From contig CM069876.1 in NCBI GenBank assembly GCA_036172665.1, positions 7,936,001 through 8,000,000 on the forward strand: a DNA stretch of 64,000 nt, in the 5' to 3' direction. The translations under genes were made by a program, and so were the position numbers. Under the pieces are notes generated by a model. It was not told where the DNA came from, did no database searches, and was given only the letters and a program-made list of their open reading frames with translations. Source of the stretch: Prosopocoilus inquinatus (lineage: Eukaryota; Arthropoda; Insecta; Coleoptera; Lucanidae). Positions within the stretch are counted from its first letter, which is position 1; each line of letters starts with the position of its first letter. Shown in pieces: positions 22,266 through 31,538 of this stretch.

Positions 22266-24291
22266 ATAATTTACTTACTTCGAATAATAATTCCCAACAA
22301 TTGCAATTAACGTACAATAACGAAAAAATATTTGAACATGATTTTGCTTTTAAAACCGTTAATGTGGACAAAATCATTTCTCTCTTACGTCGTTTTAAAT
22401 CTACAGCAACCGGAATAGATGGAATTAATACTATCATGATAAAAATGTGTTGCCCATTAATACTCCCTTATCTTACTCATATAATTAATTCTTGCATTGT
22501 GGATAATGTCGTCCCCGATTGCTGGAAGCATGCCTTAGTCCGTCCTATGCCAAAAATAAAAGATCCAAGTAACATAACAGATCTACGACCAATTAGTTTA
22601 TTACCGTTTTTATCCAAACTCTTCGAGAGTGTTATCACAGAACAACTTACAGATTACCTTAATTTTGCTGGTATTATGCCAGATACTCAATCCGGTTGTC
22701 GTAAAGGCCACAGCTGTGCGACTGCTTTGCTGAAAGTACCTGATGATATATTTCAAGCGACTGACAAAGGACTTATCACGGTACTTACCTTATTAGATTT
22801 CAGCAGGGCATTCGATACAGTACAGCATGACATACTACATTCAATTTTATTGCATGTTGGCTTAACTGATAATGCAGCTAATTTAATCAAGTCATATCTC
22901 TTTGAACGGAAACAAACTGTTATTATTGGTAACCAACGTTCCTCTCCTTTAGCGGTTTTACAAGGAGTACCACAAGGCTCTATTATTGGACCTATCTTAT
23001 TTTGTTGTTATACATTTAAATTTCTGTCTGCACTGAAACATTGCACTGCTCATGTCTGCGCGGACGACACTCAGCTGTACTACTCCTTTGAACCTGCTGA
23101 CTGGAAGGCTGCCACTCTGACAATCAACACAGATCTTGGGGCTTTGTTTTCGATTACTCAGGATCATTCTCTGAAACTTAATCCAAATAAATCTAAAGTC
23201 ATCCTTTTTGGTAAAAAGAAATCCTGTGATAATCTCTCAAATATCATTCAGATTTGTATTAATGGCGTTAAGATTCGGTTTGTAACAAAAGTCAAGAAGC
23301 TGGGTTTAATAATGGACAATAGTTTCCGGTACCACAGTCAGATCGCTAAATACATTAGTAATGCTTATCTTTTTTTAAAGAAAATTTTTCCTTTTAGATC
23401 TGTCTTAAACAGGGATATAAAAAGACGCTTATGTGAAGCATTTGTCCTTTCCCAATTTACTTATTGCACTCCAGTATATCATACAGCCTTGGATTCCGTA
23501 ACTACCTACCGTATTCAGAAAATACAAAATTCCTGTTTAAGGTTAATTTATGGAATCAGAAAATATGATCATATTTCTCATAAACTCAAGGAAATAAACT
23601 GGCTGAACATGAAAAACCGGAGAGAACTTCAAACTTTAAATCTACTTCATAAAATTATATTGTACAAAAGTCCGCCATATTTGTACAATAAAATACGTTT
23701 TCGATCTGATGTTCATAATATAACCACCAGGTTCCGGAGCCTTATATCACCACCACCACATAGGACATCACTTTATGAAAGATCATTTACATATGCCATT
23801 TTCTCCAAGTACAATGACTTACCTCATGAATTTAAACTTTTAAATCCAGCCGCTTTCAAATTACTTTAAAACATTTGCTATTCGTGTCGCAGTAAAATTA
23901 ATTGATACAGATTGCTACTTAAAATAATAATTTTTCTTACTGGCTGTTCTTCTCTTCCCTTCGTAATTTCGCTGTTTGTACACAAATGTCAATACTACTA
24001 TTTTTTTTATAGTTTTTTTAGCTTTAATAAGCTTAATTTAAATTAAATTTAAGTTTTCCTAATTTAGGCATTTTCATATATAGTATTTATCTTTATTACT
24101 CAAGGTTAAATTTAAAAGCAGAGAAGCTTGCGCTGAATCTGAATTTCACCTTGCGGTTGTGTATATTATTTGTTTCTTTATAGCTGTTTTCTGATGTAAT
24201 TAATTTCTATAGGGAGTACCATACAGTATTTATTTGTATGATTTTATGATTTGCACAATAAAGTCATTTATTATTATTATTAAGTGTCGTC
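22266..24291 (+). mobile_element. LINE (Jockey/CR1-like), copy 2, inserted in gypsy RNase H
   Basis: The gypsy RNase H reads RFHKFVWGRHF up to the right junction and LQTDHRPL from the left junction, so about 2 kb is inserted between. The LINE is 5'-truncated (starts in the linker before the RT) and ends gcacaataaagtcattta plus (ATT)n (about 24270-24290). No clear target duplication. Confidence 0.88.
22301..23869 (+). CDS. LINE reverse transcriptase, near-intact, 522 aa
   Basis: Copies element RNA at the target site. Domains in order: fingers (TATGIDGINTIMIKMCCP at about 37-54), CWKHALVRPMPK, LRPISLLPFLSKLFESVI, SGCRKGHSCATALL, TLLDFSRAFDTVQHD (catalytic Asp), GVPQGSIIGPILF, CADDTQLYY (catalytic pair), LNPNKSKV, then the thumb and C-terminal cysteine/histidine region (SQFTYCTPVY, IQNSCLRLIYGIRK). 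The aromatic residue usual before ADD is Cys here. The upstream endonuclease is missing. Near the stop (FKLL) a second frame continues with family-like residues, suggesting a late frameshift. ATG 22301 is simply the first Met in an open frame, not a proven start. Confidence 0.85.
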   Translation: MQLTYNNEKIFEHDFAFKTVNVDKIISLLRRFKSTATGIDGINTIMIKMCCPLILPYLTHIINSCIVDNVVPDCWKHALVRPMPKIKDPSNITDLRPISLLPFLSKLFESVITEQLTDYLNFAGIMPDTQSGCRKGHSCATALLKVPDDIFQATDKGLITVLTLLDFSRAFDTVQHDILHSILLHVGLTDNAANLIKSYLFERKQTVIIGNQRSSPLAVLQGVPQGSIIGPILFCCYTFKFLSALKHCTAHVCADDTQLYYSFEPADWKAATLTINTDLGALFSITQDHSLKLNPNKSKVILFGKKKSCDNLSNIIQICINGVKIRFVTKVKKLGLIMDNSFRYHSQIAKYISNAYLFLKKIFPFRSVLNRDIKRRLCEAFVLSQFTYCTPVYHTALDSVTTYRIQKIQNSCLRLIYGIRKYDHISHKLKEINWLNMKNRRELQTLNLLHKIILYKSPPYLYNKIRFRSDVHNITTRFRSLISPPPHRTSLYERSFTYAIFSKYNDLPHEFKLLNPAAFKLL

Positions 24292-25338
24292 CCCATACAA
24301 ACTTGTGAAACCGTTCGACAGCGGTGACCAAGGCGAGAGCTTCTTTCTCGATTTGACTATAGTTTTGCTGCGACTTGGTCAATACCTTGCTCATATGGAA
24401 CACTGCTTTTCCGTTGCCATCGGCATTCCGTTGGAGTAAAACACCAGCTATGCCGGTTTGACAGGCAGCCGCTGAAATAATGAGTGTTTGACGTTGATCA
24501 TATGATCATAGTACCCAAGTAGAAGAGGCTCTTGCAGAGTGCGTTTAATTGCAATGAAAGCTTCCTGTTGTCGATGAGTCCATTCGAATGGAGTATTCTT
24601 TCGTAGTAGTTCTTCCAAAGGTGCTTTGAGTCGATGGATATGATGGACGAATTTTCAATAGTAAATAATCATTCCGAGAAGTGATCGTACGTCTTTCTGA
24701 TTGGATGGTTGTACAGCTTGTATTCGAGCCGGATCTAGAGACAAACCTTTGTCTGTGATGACGAAACCAAGGTATTTGACTGAAGGCATGTAAAATTTGC
24801 ACTTATCTGGCTGTAAGCGAAATCCCCAGTCTTGAAGACGTTGCAACACTTGATACAAACAATCATGTGTCACCTGATTAGATGCCATGATGAGGATGTC
24901 GTCCAAGTATATAATTACTCCATCGATTCCTGAGAGACAAGATTCTATCGTATGCTAAAAAATGGCCGGAGCAGGCTTTAGTCCAAAAAAAAAAACAATT
25001 GTACTGGAACAATCCCCGATGAGTTATGATTGTAGTAAGTGGTCTGCTAGAATCATCTAGATGCAACTGATGATATGCATTTGAGAAATCAAGTTAACTG
25101 AAACCTCTGCATCCACTAAATTTGGACATAATTTCTTCAATGTTGGAATAGGGTAATCGTCCGAAAGTAAGGCGTCATTGAGCCCTGTTGAGGAATCAGC
25201 ACAAAGTCGGGTCTTGCCGTTAGCCTGACGGGCAGCCACAATCAGAGCCAGTGGTAGAAATAAAAGCACCAGTGTCTGCTTGCATTCTACCATTGATTCC
25301 ATCTTAACGAAAGTATTTCGTTTCCGTGCTCCCTTCAA
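24292..25338 (-). pseudogene. Gypsy reverse transcriptase and N-terminal RNase H
   Basis: Minus strand from 25338: KQTLVLLFLPLALIVAARQANGKTRLCADSSTGLN, then DDYPIPTL, and a frameshifted stretch with the AYHQLHLDDSS region. GVIIYLDDILIMAS has the YxDD polymerase Asp pair. LGFVITDKGLSLDP and the RNase H start (RLKAPLEELLRKNTPFEWT) follow, up to RFHKFVWGRHF at the LINE junction. Several frameshifts and stops (for example around 25090, 24960, 24660, 24470) make it dead. The YLDD catalytic site remains. Confidence 0.85.
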
Positions 25339-25379
25339 CGTCTCATCTTCACGTATTCCTTCTTTCTCGTCCTTCTTCT

Positions 25380-25510
25380 TTCTTCAGCAAACTTTAGACA
25401 AACGGCCAACAATTTCGCAATAATTACATGTAGCATTTTTGTGTTGACAATCGATGCGTCGGTGTGATGTTAATCCACATCCTTGACAAATGCTGAAGTA
25501 TGAATCTTAT
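25380..25510 (-). pseudogene. Gypsy gag nucleocapsid zinc knuckle
   Basis: The minus strand reads CQGCGLTSHRRIDC, a Cx2Cx4Hx4C retroviral-type zinc knuckle. A second knuckle, CNYCEIVGRLSKVC, follows with Arg in place of the His. Nothing else of gag is recognisable before the 5' LTR. Confidence 0.75.
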
Positions 25511-25829
25511 TCATCGTCATAATAGGATTCAGACTTTTTTATCTGGCTGGATGTCGGTTTAGTTTTATAGTTGACAGCGTTGATTTCCACAACATTATTC
25601 CCTACTCTGCATTCAACATTTATGTCAATGACTCGGTTATAATAAGAACGACATTTGTCCATGATCTCAGAAAACGACGAGAAATCGAGCTGCCAAGTTA
25701 TCCACTGTTGGTTTATTTGAAATAGAAAACTTCTGCTGATCTTTTAGAAGCCGCAATTCTTCTTGTTAAGCTTGCAAAAGCGTGACCATACTTTGCAGAA
25801 TACTTTCCATTTTTGATTCCATTTCTGAG

Positions 25830-25850
25830 TATTCTGTTCGCAGCGCCTAT
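25830..25850 (-). other. Probable tRNA primer-binding site
   Basis: Directly inside the 5' LTR the minus strand reads GGCGCTGCGAACAG, similar to a tRNA-Lys-type primer-binding site (GGCGCCCGAACAG) with one extra base. It is preceded by AT next to the LTR end. Confidence 0.45.
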
Positions 25851-26009
25851 TGTTAGGTTCGTTAGTGCAGGAAGACGAATACAAATGAGAAAGTCTTTTA
25901 TTTATTACAGAAATGTAAGTATTTAAAAAATGTGATAACTCAGCTGTTTTTCATTATAAATAAACCGCGCACTTCCATTTGTTTTTTTTTTACTGTGCTG
26001 GACCCAACC
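25851..26009 (-). repeat. 5' LTR of the gypsy element
   Basis: Matches the LTR at 19237-19400 along its length. The right terminus is changed (gacccaacc instead of gacctaaca), so its outer TG end is mutated. Confidence 0.88.
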
Positions 26010-26422
26010 CTAATACAAGAGATAGAAAAAAAACTAGTGTCCAAATCTCCGGTCTCTTTTTAGAAAAAAATGTTTTCGAGTTATAAGTAAAAATTTCCAT
26101 TTTCGACTTTTTGTCAGTCCTACATATTTAGAGATATTATTAAAAAGTACTTTAACATTAATAGGACACTTTTTTTCAATACAGTACAATGTTGTAGTTT
26201 TTTTTTATATTAATTGATAGTTTTAACATAGAGTCTGTTGTGACCGCGTATATGAGCCTAACGCTCTTTCTTTTTTTTTGAGTTTTCTGTCAGTTCCATT
26301 CTTTTTCTACACTCTGTATCATTTCCTTTGCGCTTTTTTGCTCTTAATTAATAAATTAAGGAAACAGAAGACAAAATGTAAAAGGTTATCGCCAGGAGAA
26401 ACATACAGCAAAAGGAGTTATT
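26010..26422. other. Unassigned stretch
   Basis: AT-rich with poly-T runs. No gene or terminus recognised. Confidence 0.4.
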
Positions 26423-26449
26423 AACGGAATAACTGGCAAGGAAAAGTAA

Positions 26450-26490
26450 CTGTCAACGTACGTTTCGGTATTATTAGACCTCATCATATA
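26450..26490 (-). ncRNA. Degenerate hammerhead-like motif, left arm
   Basis: Minus strand: ATGATGA (C3 replaced by A), GGTCT/ATACC stem II with one mismatch, GAAA, perfect 8-nt palindrome ACGTACGT, then T and GACA. Stem I does not pair. Probably inactive. Confidence 0.35.
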
Positions 26491-26631
26491 TTAGTATAAC
26501 CGACGTGTAAGGTGTTGACAAGTTGGAATAAACAATTCAAGGGCAACCACTCAGCATAGCAACGGAGGCAAACGAAATCTGCCAAAAGCGTTACTTCTGA
26601 AAAAGTCAAGTTGTCAACACCTTAGTTATAA

Positions 26632-26672
26632 TGTCGTGACGAGGTCTAATAAGACCGAAACGTACGGTGACA
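26632..26672 (+). ncRNA. Degenerate hammerhead-like motif, right arm
   Basis: GTGACGA (C3 replaced by G), then a perfect stem II GGTCT/AGACC with the canonical G-C closing pair and loop AATA. GAAA, ACGTACGG and T follow. Stem I pairs TGTC with GACA (4 bp). The C3 change should abolish cleavage. Confidence 0.4.
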
Positions 26673-26756
26673 GTTACTTTTCCTTCTCAGTTATGCCGGA
26701 TATAGAAGACTTCAATGTTTTGATTCCAATTATTTCAATGTTTCAAAATCACTAAT

Positions 26757-26992
26757 GGCCCTTTGCACCATGTCTAGTTAAAAATTAAACCAGGTTTAAC
26801 GGTAAACCTAGTTTGCACCACGGCTTAAACCGTAGTTAAAAACTCGCTAAACAACTCAACGTTAAACCATCACGGAAGGCGGATTAAATTGAGTTGGTTT
26901 AGCGAGTTTTTAACTACGGTTTAAGCCGCGGTGCAAACTGGGTTTACTGTTAAACATGGTTTAATTTTTAACTAGACATGGTGCAAACGGCT
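26757..26992. mobile_element. Palindromic MITE (about 236 bp)
   Basis: Long hairpin: ggccctttgcaccatgtcta, gttaaaaattaaacc, gtttgcacc and cggtttaagcc recur inverted to the right end (ggtgcaaacggct). Arms are over 100 bp with a very short loop. Confidence 0.75.
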
Positions 26993-27834
26993 ATAAATTT
27001 CTTTTACATAAATTGCTCAAAATTTAGAATCATGTAAATACAAAACTATAATAAATGCTCAAAATGTCCTTCCGCTTTTCCTTTTCCACTCGAACGAAAA
27101 GGTTTAGTTGATTTACAATTTCTAATTCTAACAATTTTTTTTCTTAAAATTGCATGATGAGCTTTCATATGGCAAAGCTTGTCGGTGAGCTAATAAATCA
27201 CCCTGTAAAAGATTTAATTTCCTATTAATTCAGTGCGCGTTTAACTTATTCACATTGAACGAAAATAATGATGAATGGGTTAGCTACCTAGACTTATTTT
27301 TTCGTTAATGAAAGTAACCAATTTGAAGATTAATTTCTATGTGTTTTGAATTTGATTTTAAGTATAGGAGTGCATGCCGTTAATTTTTTATAAAGTCGAT
27401 AAGACATTTATTTTTAAATGAAATACATCTTTAACTCATTCACATTAAACGAAGAGAATCTGTACTAACATGAAATAGTATTTACTTTTGATTGAAATGA
27501 TTTTGTATATATGGTCTTTATTCATTCTTATAAGTAGGGTTGTGAATCCTGAAAAGGTAATTTACGGGACACAAGTCAAAAAAGCAGGACCCAAAGAAAT
27601 TTAGTCTATTTTATTTGGCGATGATAAATTAGAGAATCAAATTTAAGCGAAATTTTAAGCGTTCCTTCTTTTAACAAGATTTGAAATTTTTGTCCATTTA
27701 CACCGACGTTGAATTCAGTTAATCTCGAATTAAAGCGTAGAAAATCCTATGTTTAATGTTTAATCAAGGATTAGTTAACAACGACCTCGGTGCAATTTAG
27801 CCTTAATCAAAATAAAATTACATAAGAAGAATCG
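26993..27834. other. Unassigned stretch
   Basis: AT-rich. The phrase aactcattcacattaaacgaa (about 27430) echoes a phrase near 27245 (aacttattcacattgaacga), a small degenerate direct repeat. No gene. Confidence 0.4.
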
Positions 27835-28150
27835 TACCCACTAAGCAAAAAAATGTTATGTAAACATTTTGTGAACGTTATTTAGTCAGACGTAATGTTT
27901 CCGGTTAAACGTGTTTAGTGTAGAAAGTAACGTTATGTCGATAGTTCTATGTCCTAGTAAGCGATGTTGCAGAATAACGTTATAATAAAAATGTTGATCC
28001 GACGTTTCTTTATTAACGCTGTATAAACATAAATTGCAATGTTTTATTAATATTTAACCGTAATATTATCATTATGTTTCCTATACTTGTTTCATGAACG
28101 TTCCTTTAGGAATGTGTCATTGACGTTCCTTTAGAAACATTGCACTACTA

Positions 28151-28494
28151 TTACAAGATAACACACTGTATTTCACTTCTCATCTACACACATCTGTACT
28201 TTTTTTAAATTTATTAACGGATCGATTTTAAAATTTCGCCTTGTTTAATCATGAAAAGTTATTTAAAAAAGTTGTTTAAAATTAGGAAATAACCCCAATT
28301 CCCAAATTTCTTTATAACTTTTCGTGATTAAACAAAGTCTAATATGTTAATTTTTTGCAATTTGTTGTTGACTGCGGCTTTATAATCAGAAAATGTTGGT
28401 TTTAAACCACAATTGACAAAAATTTAGAATCGATCCGTAAATAAATTTAAAAAGTTAGGGGTTTGTAGCTGAGAAGTGAAACACAATATGTAAC
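28151..28494. mobile_element. Palindromic MITE inside the 3.7-kb element
   Basis: The left block (gtatttcacttctcatctac, then aaatttattaacggatcga) is inverted on the right (tcgatccgtaaataaattt, gtagctgagaagtgaaacac). Arms are about 110 bp and diverged. Confidence 0.65.
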
Positions 28495-28705
28495 TTTGAA
28501 GTAAAACGCACATTAGCATCGCATCATTTTGCAAACTAAAAATCTGCAGCAATCACTACTTAACATATTTTTTGTATGTTACTTCATTCTGTACTTATTG
28601 GGGCAAATTTTTAGTTTAGCAATATGAAGCAATGCAACACATGCTAACGTCCAATTCAATAAAGCTTGTAAACACTTGTAAACTTTAAAATGTTTGATTA
28701 CTTCG

Positions 28706-28760
28706 CGATCCCTCTGCTGAGGAGCCCCCAAACAGGGTCGAAACAGCTCTCCAAAGGGTG
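28706..28760 (+). ncRNA. Diverged hammerhead motif
   Basis: CCTCTG, CTGAGGA (28717-28723), GCCCC...GGGTC stem II with one mismatch but canonical G-C closing pair. GAAA (28740-28743), CAGCTCTC (stem III palindrome broken at one base) and CAAAGG follow. Clearly related to the 311-nt family motif. No tandem or inverted partner was seen nearby. Confidence 0.5.
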
Positions 28761-29309
28761 CCATTGTAATGAACTGTATTCAAAATAAGTATTTACAAAG
28801 GAGATCTTTCTTATTTTGTGAGACAGAGATAGATTTAATAAATTCCAAATGCAAAGATGAAGTATATCGAGTATTAAAGTATCTACATAGATTATATTTT
28901 TTAATTGTAACACAGAAGGAATCTTACTATGCAAAGTGTTTATTAATACAATTAATGAAACAACGTCGGTGGACATCAATATATGTATTTACAATCAAAA
29001 TAATACATTGAAACACCAAATATAAAAATACAAGCCGTGGAGATCATAATAATTATTAAATCTAATCCGCTTATTAAATACTGAACGAGCGAAATAGGCG
29101 TTCTTGCAGGCGGGGGACAATAGAACGTAATCAGCTGTGTCTATTTGGTAAGTTGAGTTTAGTCCAAAACTTCTATGTAATCGCTGTTAATCATACATTT
29201 GTTTCAAAAAATTGTATGGCTTCACCATTATTTTCTCGTGCTAAAAATTTTGTTCTCGGTGAGGTTACAAAATTCTGTAAATATAAATGAAGAAAATGAT
29301 ATATAAATA

Positions 29310-29697
29310 ATGAACATATAAAATAGCGACATCTTACTATCGCTTTTTGACCTAACATTGCAGTAGGATAGACAAATTGAAGCGGGATTTGCTCCTAATG
29401 AGTCCCCCATGCAAGGCGGCCATGCATGGGGGACTCATTAGGAGCAAATCCCGCTTCAATTTGTCTATCCTACTGCAATGTTAGGTCAAAAAGCGATAGT
29501 AAGATGTCGCTATTTTATATGTTCATCATTCTTACATCGCAATTGCGAATAAATTGGGCAAGTCGTTTTTGGTCTGCAGTGGGAATGTCGAGCTACGTTT
29601 CTGCTGAAGAAGCCCCAAGCAGGGCTGAAACAGCTGTCCAGAGGCTGTTCGAGGTTCTCACTGCAATCAAAAACGATTTGCACAATTTTTTTTTTAA
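29310..29697. mobile_element. Retrozyme-like hammerhead element, copy 2 (inverted, 388 bp)
   Basis: Flanked by a perfect 12-bp duplication GATATATAAATA (29298-29309, 29698-29709). A left minus-sense arm of about 100 bp (atagcgacatcttactatcg ... cccatgcaaggcggcc) is mirrored directly by a right plus-sense arm. The right arm continues through an intact hammerhead to the usual end gatttgcaca plus T/A-rich bases. Confidence 0.82.
29589..29651 (+). ncRNA. Type I hammerhead ribozyme motif
   Basis: CGAGC-TACG-TTTCTG, CTGAAGA, AGCCC/GGGCT stem II, GAAA, ACAGCTGT, C, CAGAGG-CT-GTTCG. Differences from copy 1 (C to T in each stem I strand) change pairs to G-U wobbles and keep stem I paired. Predicted cleavage is after 29638. 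Confidence 0.75.
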
Positions 29698-30275
29698 GAT
29701 ATATAAATACATTATAATGTCAAAACAATAAAAAAAATCGTATTACTTACCCTTCATCAGTTTTTCAACAATTTTTCCTTATTAATATAAAAACATTTTA
29801 GATGATGTGACTGAAAATCTGAAATGTATCTCTTTTAAAAATAGGTAAAATAAATAAAACATTTTACCTCTATATTTTTCACGTGTGTTCTTTGCATTCT
29901 GTATTCTAACTTTAAAATGTAGCATCACTTTCGAGGATTTATCGCAAAGCGATAGTGCAGCCTAACTGCAGCGGTTTTTTCCCTTTTCCTAAAGCAATGT
30001 CACTTTTTAATTAGGAGTAATTTTTAAGTGTGTACTTCTAATAACGAGCCTTCAATAATATAACCACCTCGAGTAGCCTTGGAAACAAAAGTACGTACCG
30101 TAGATTGAACAGTACAGGTTCTGTGATATTCGCAATAACTGTCAAATTAAATATAGTATAGTAAAATAGTACTTTAAATTTCTTCTGGCACTGACCACTT
30201 TCACCAACAAATATGCAAATTTGCAGATATTTAAAAAAAAGTTGAATCTTAATATCCACATTTTAAAATTAACTC

Positions 30276-30410
30276 ATAGCGTTTTCTACTGACATGCACT
30301 AATGTACTGAGTGCGCACTCAGTGTATCTCCCACCTTCTTCTAACCTCATGTAATAAAATGAGTTGGAGATACAATCAGTGCATGAGTGAACGTTAGTAG
30401 AAAACACTAT
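30276..30410. mobile_element. Palindromic MITE (ACTCAGTGTATCTCC family)
   Basis: The left arm (atagcgttttctactgacat, cactcagtgtatctcc) is inverted on the right (ggagatacaatcagtgcatg, gtagaaaacactat). Related to the MITE at 56693-57103 (shared cctcatgta centre and ggagatac arm). Confidence 0.65.
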
Positions 30411-31538
30411 CAGTTTTTGTCACGTATAAGAAGTCGAGATATACCGGATGTTTAAATTGCCAGTACAAAATAAATTGGTTATTGGGGATGGTGAGTTGAT
30501 GTTCGGCAAAAAAAAATCCAATAAAAGTCCTTTAGTTTTCGAAATAAAAATTACTAAAAATTTGGTTAAAATTGTTGTTACGCCACTGAGTTAAGATGAT
30601 AAGCTGTCACAATAGTCACAGCTTGCTACATTGTTATTACTGAAATGAATGCCGCTTACGTGAATAATGAGGTGACGGAAATGGCGTTATTTTATGGAAA
30701 ATAAAAATAATAAAAGAAATTTTTTTTAATGTTTTTTTTTTGGATTTCTTAGGACTTCCAGATGCCACAGTTTTTTTTGTACTAGCAATTTTCAAACACC
30801 CTGTATTTTTTCGATTGTCAGATATTTTATTTTTCTTTAGGAAGCTATGATTTAACGTTCCTACTCCTTTTCATTTTACGTTTTTAACAATAAACATTTG
30901 AAAGAGGTAGGAGGTAGTACAAACTCAATCTGCTACATACTGCGCGTATGTTAATACAAGATATTTTCCAAATATATGTATAATATATATTATATACATA
31001 TGTATAGTATACTTAAGGTGTCACATTCAGTTTTATACGTAAAGTAGAAGTATTAAATTAGTCCATAAACTGTTTACCTGTTCATTAAATAGATGATGTT
31101 TCATGTCCCCAAATTAAGAACAGCAACGATAATCAGCACTATCAGTAGCAATCGGAAAATACCTAAGTCTAGTAAATTGTCGAAACTAGTAAAGAGCAGC
31201 AAAAGTTGCGACGCCATATTATTACGCACAGGCGCATTAAATAATTGAGAAATATCGTTGAATTTGGGTTGTTATTATAACATTTAAATAAAACTTTACT
31301 TATCATAAAAGTATCATGTTTCAACAATATTATGTAATGTTTCATGCAGTGCTTTAAAGTTATTTCGATATTTTCAATAAATGTTATTATTCTGTTATGT
31401 AGTAACATTACATTGGTGTTTCATAACATTCCACATACCATTTGTAATATTCTATCAACATTTTGTTCAAAATGTTGCTGTGTTGTTGTGTTGAAAATGT
31501 TTCAGAAATGCTACGTAACATTCTATGCTTAGTGGGTA

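Larger units (their letters stand above)
19237..26009 (-). mobile_element. Ty3/gypsy LTR retrotransposon, full-length layout but dead, with two nested insertions
   Basis: The element lies on the minus strand: 5' LTR 25851-26009, gag zinc knuckle, RT, RNase H, integrase, polypurine tract and 3' LTR 19237-19400. A LINE (22266-24291) interrupts RNase H and a mariner (20094-21380) interrupts integrase just before the catalytic Glu. Removing the mariner and one TA restores the frame (QSNSLAERMVQ). The gag region is only about 350 bp, so it is largely deleted. No clear target duplication. Confidence 0.92.
26423..26700. mobile_element. Foldback element with hammerhead-like relics
   Basis: The left arm (ataactggcaaggaaaagta, then actgtcaacgtacg) is inverted at the right (cgtacggtgacagttacttt, then tccttctcagttat). 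The inner ends are caccttacac / gacaacacctta-like. Arms are about 110 bp and the spacer about 75 bp. Each arm has a TGAnGA / stem II / GAAACGTACG block. Confidence 0.6.
27837..31536. mobile_element. Large non-autonomous element with CCCACTAAGCA termini (3.7 kb)
   Basis: The left end cccactaagcaaaaaaatgt (then tatgta) is inverted at the right end (tacgtaacattctatgctta, then gtggg), with TA on both sides. Subterminal regions (27850-28130, 31270-31520) are rich in AACATT/AATGTT motifs. There is no transposase. It contains a foldback (28151-28494), a diverged hammerhead (28706-28760), a retrozyme-like insertion (29310-29697) and a MITE (30276-30410). Confidence 0.6.
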
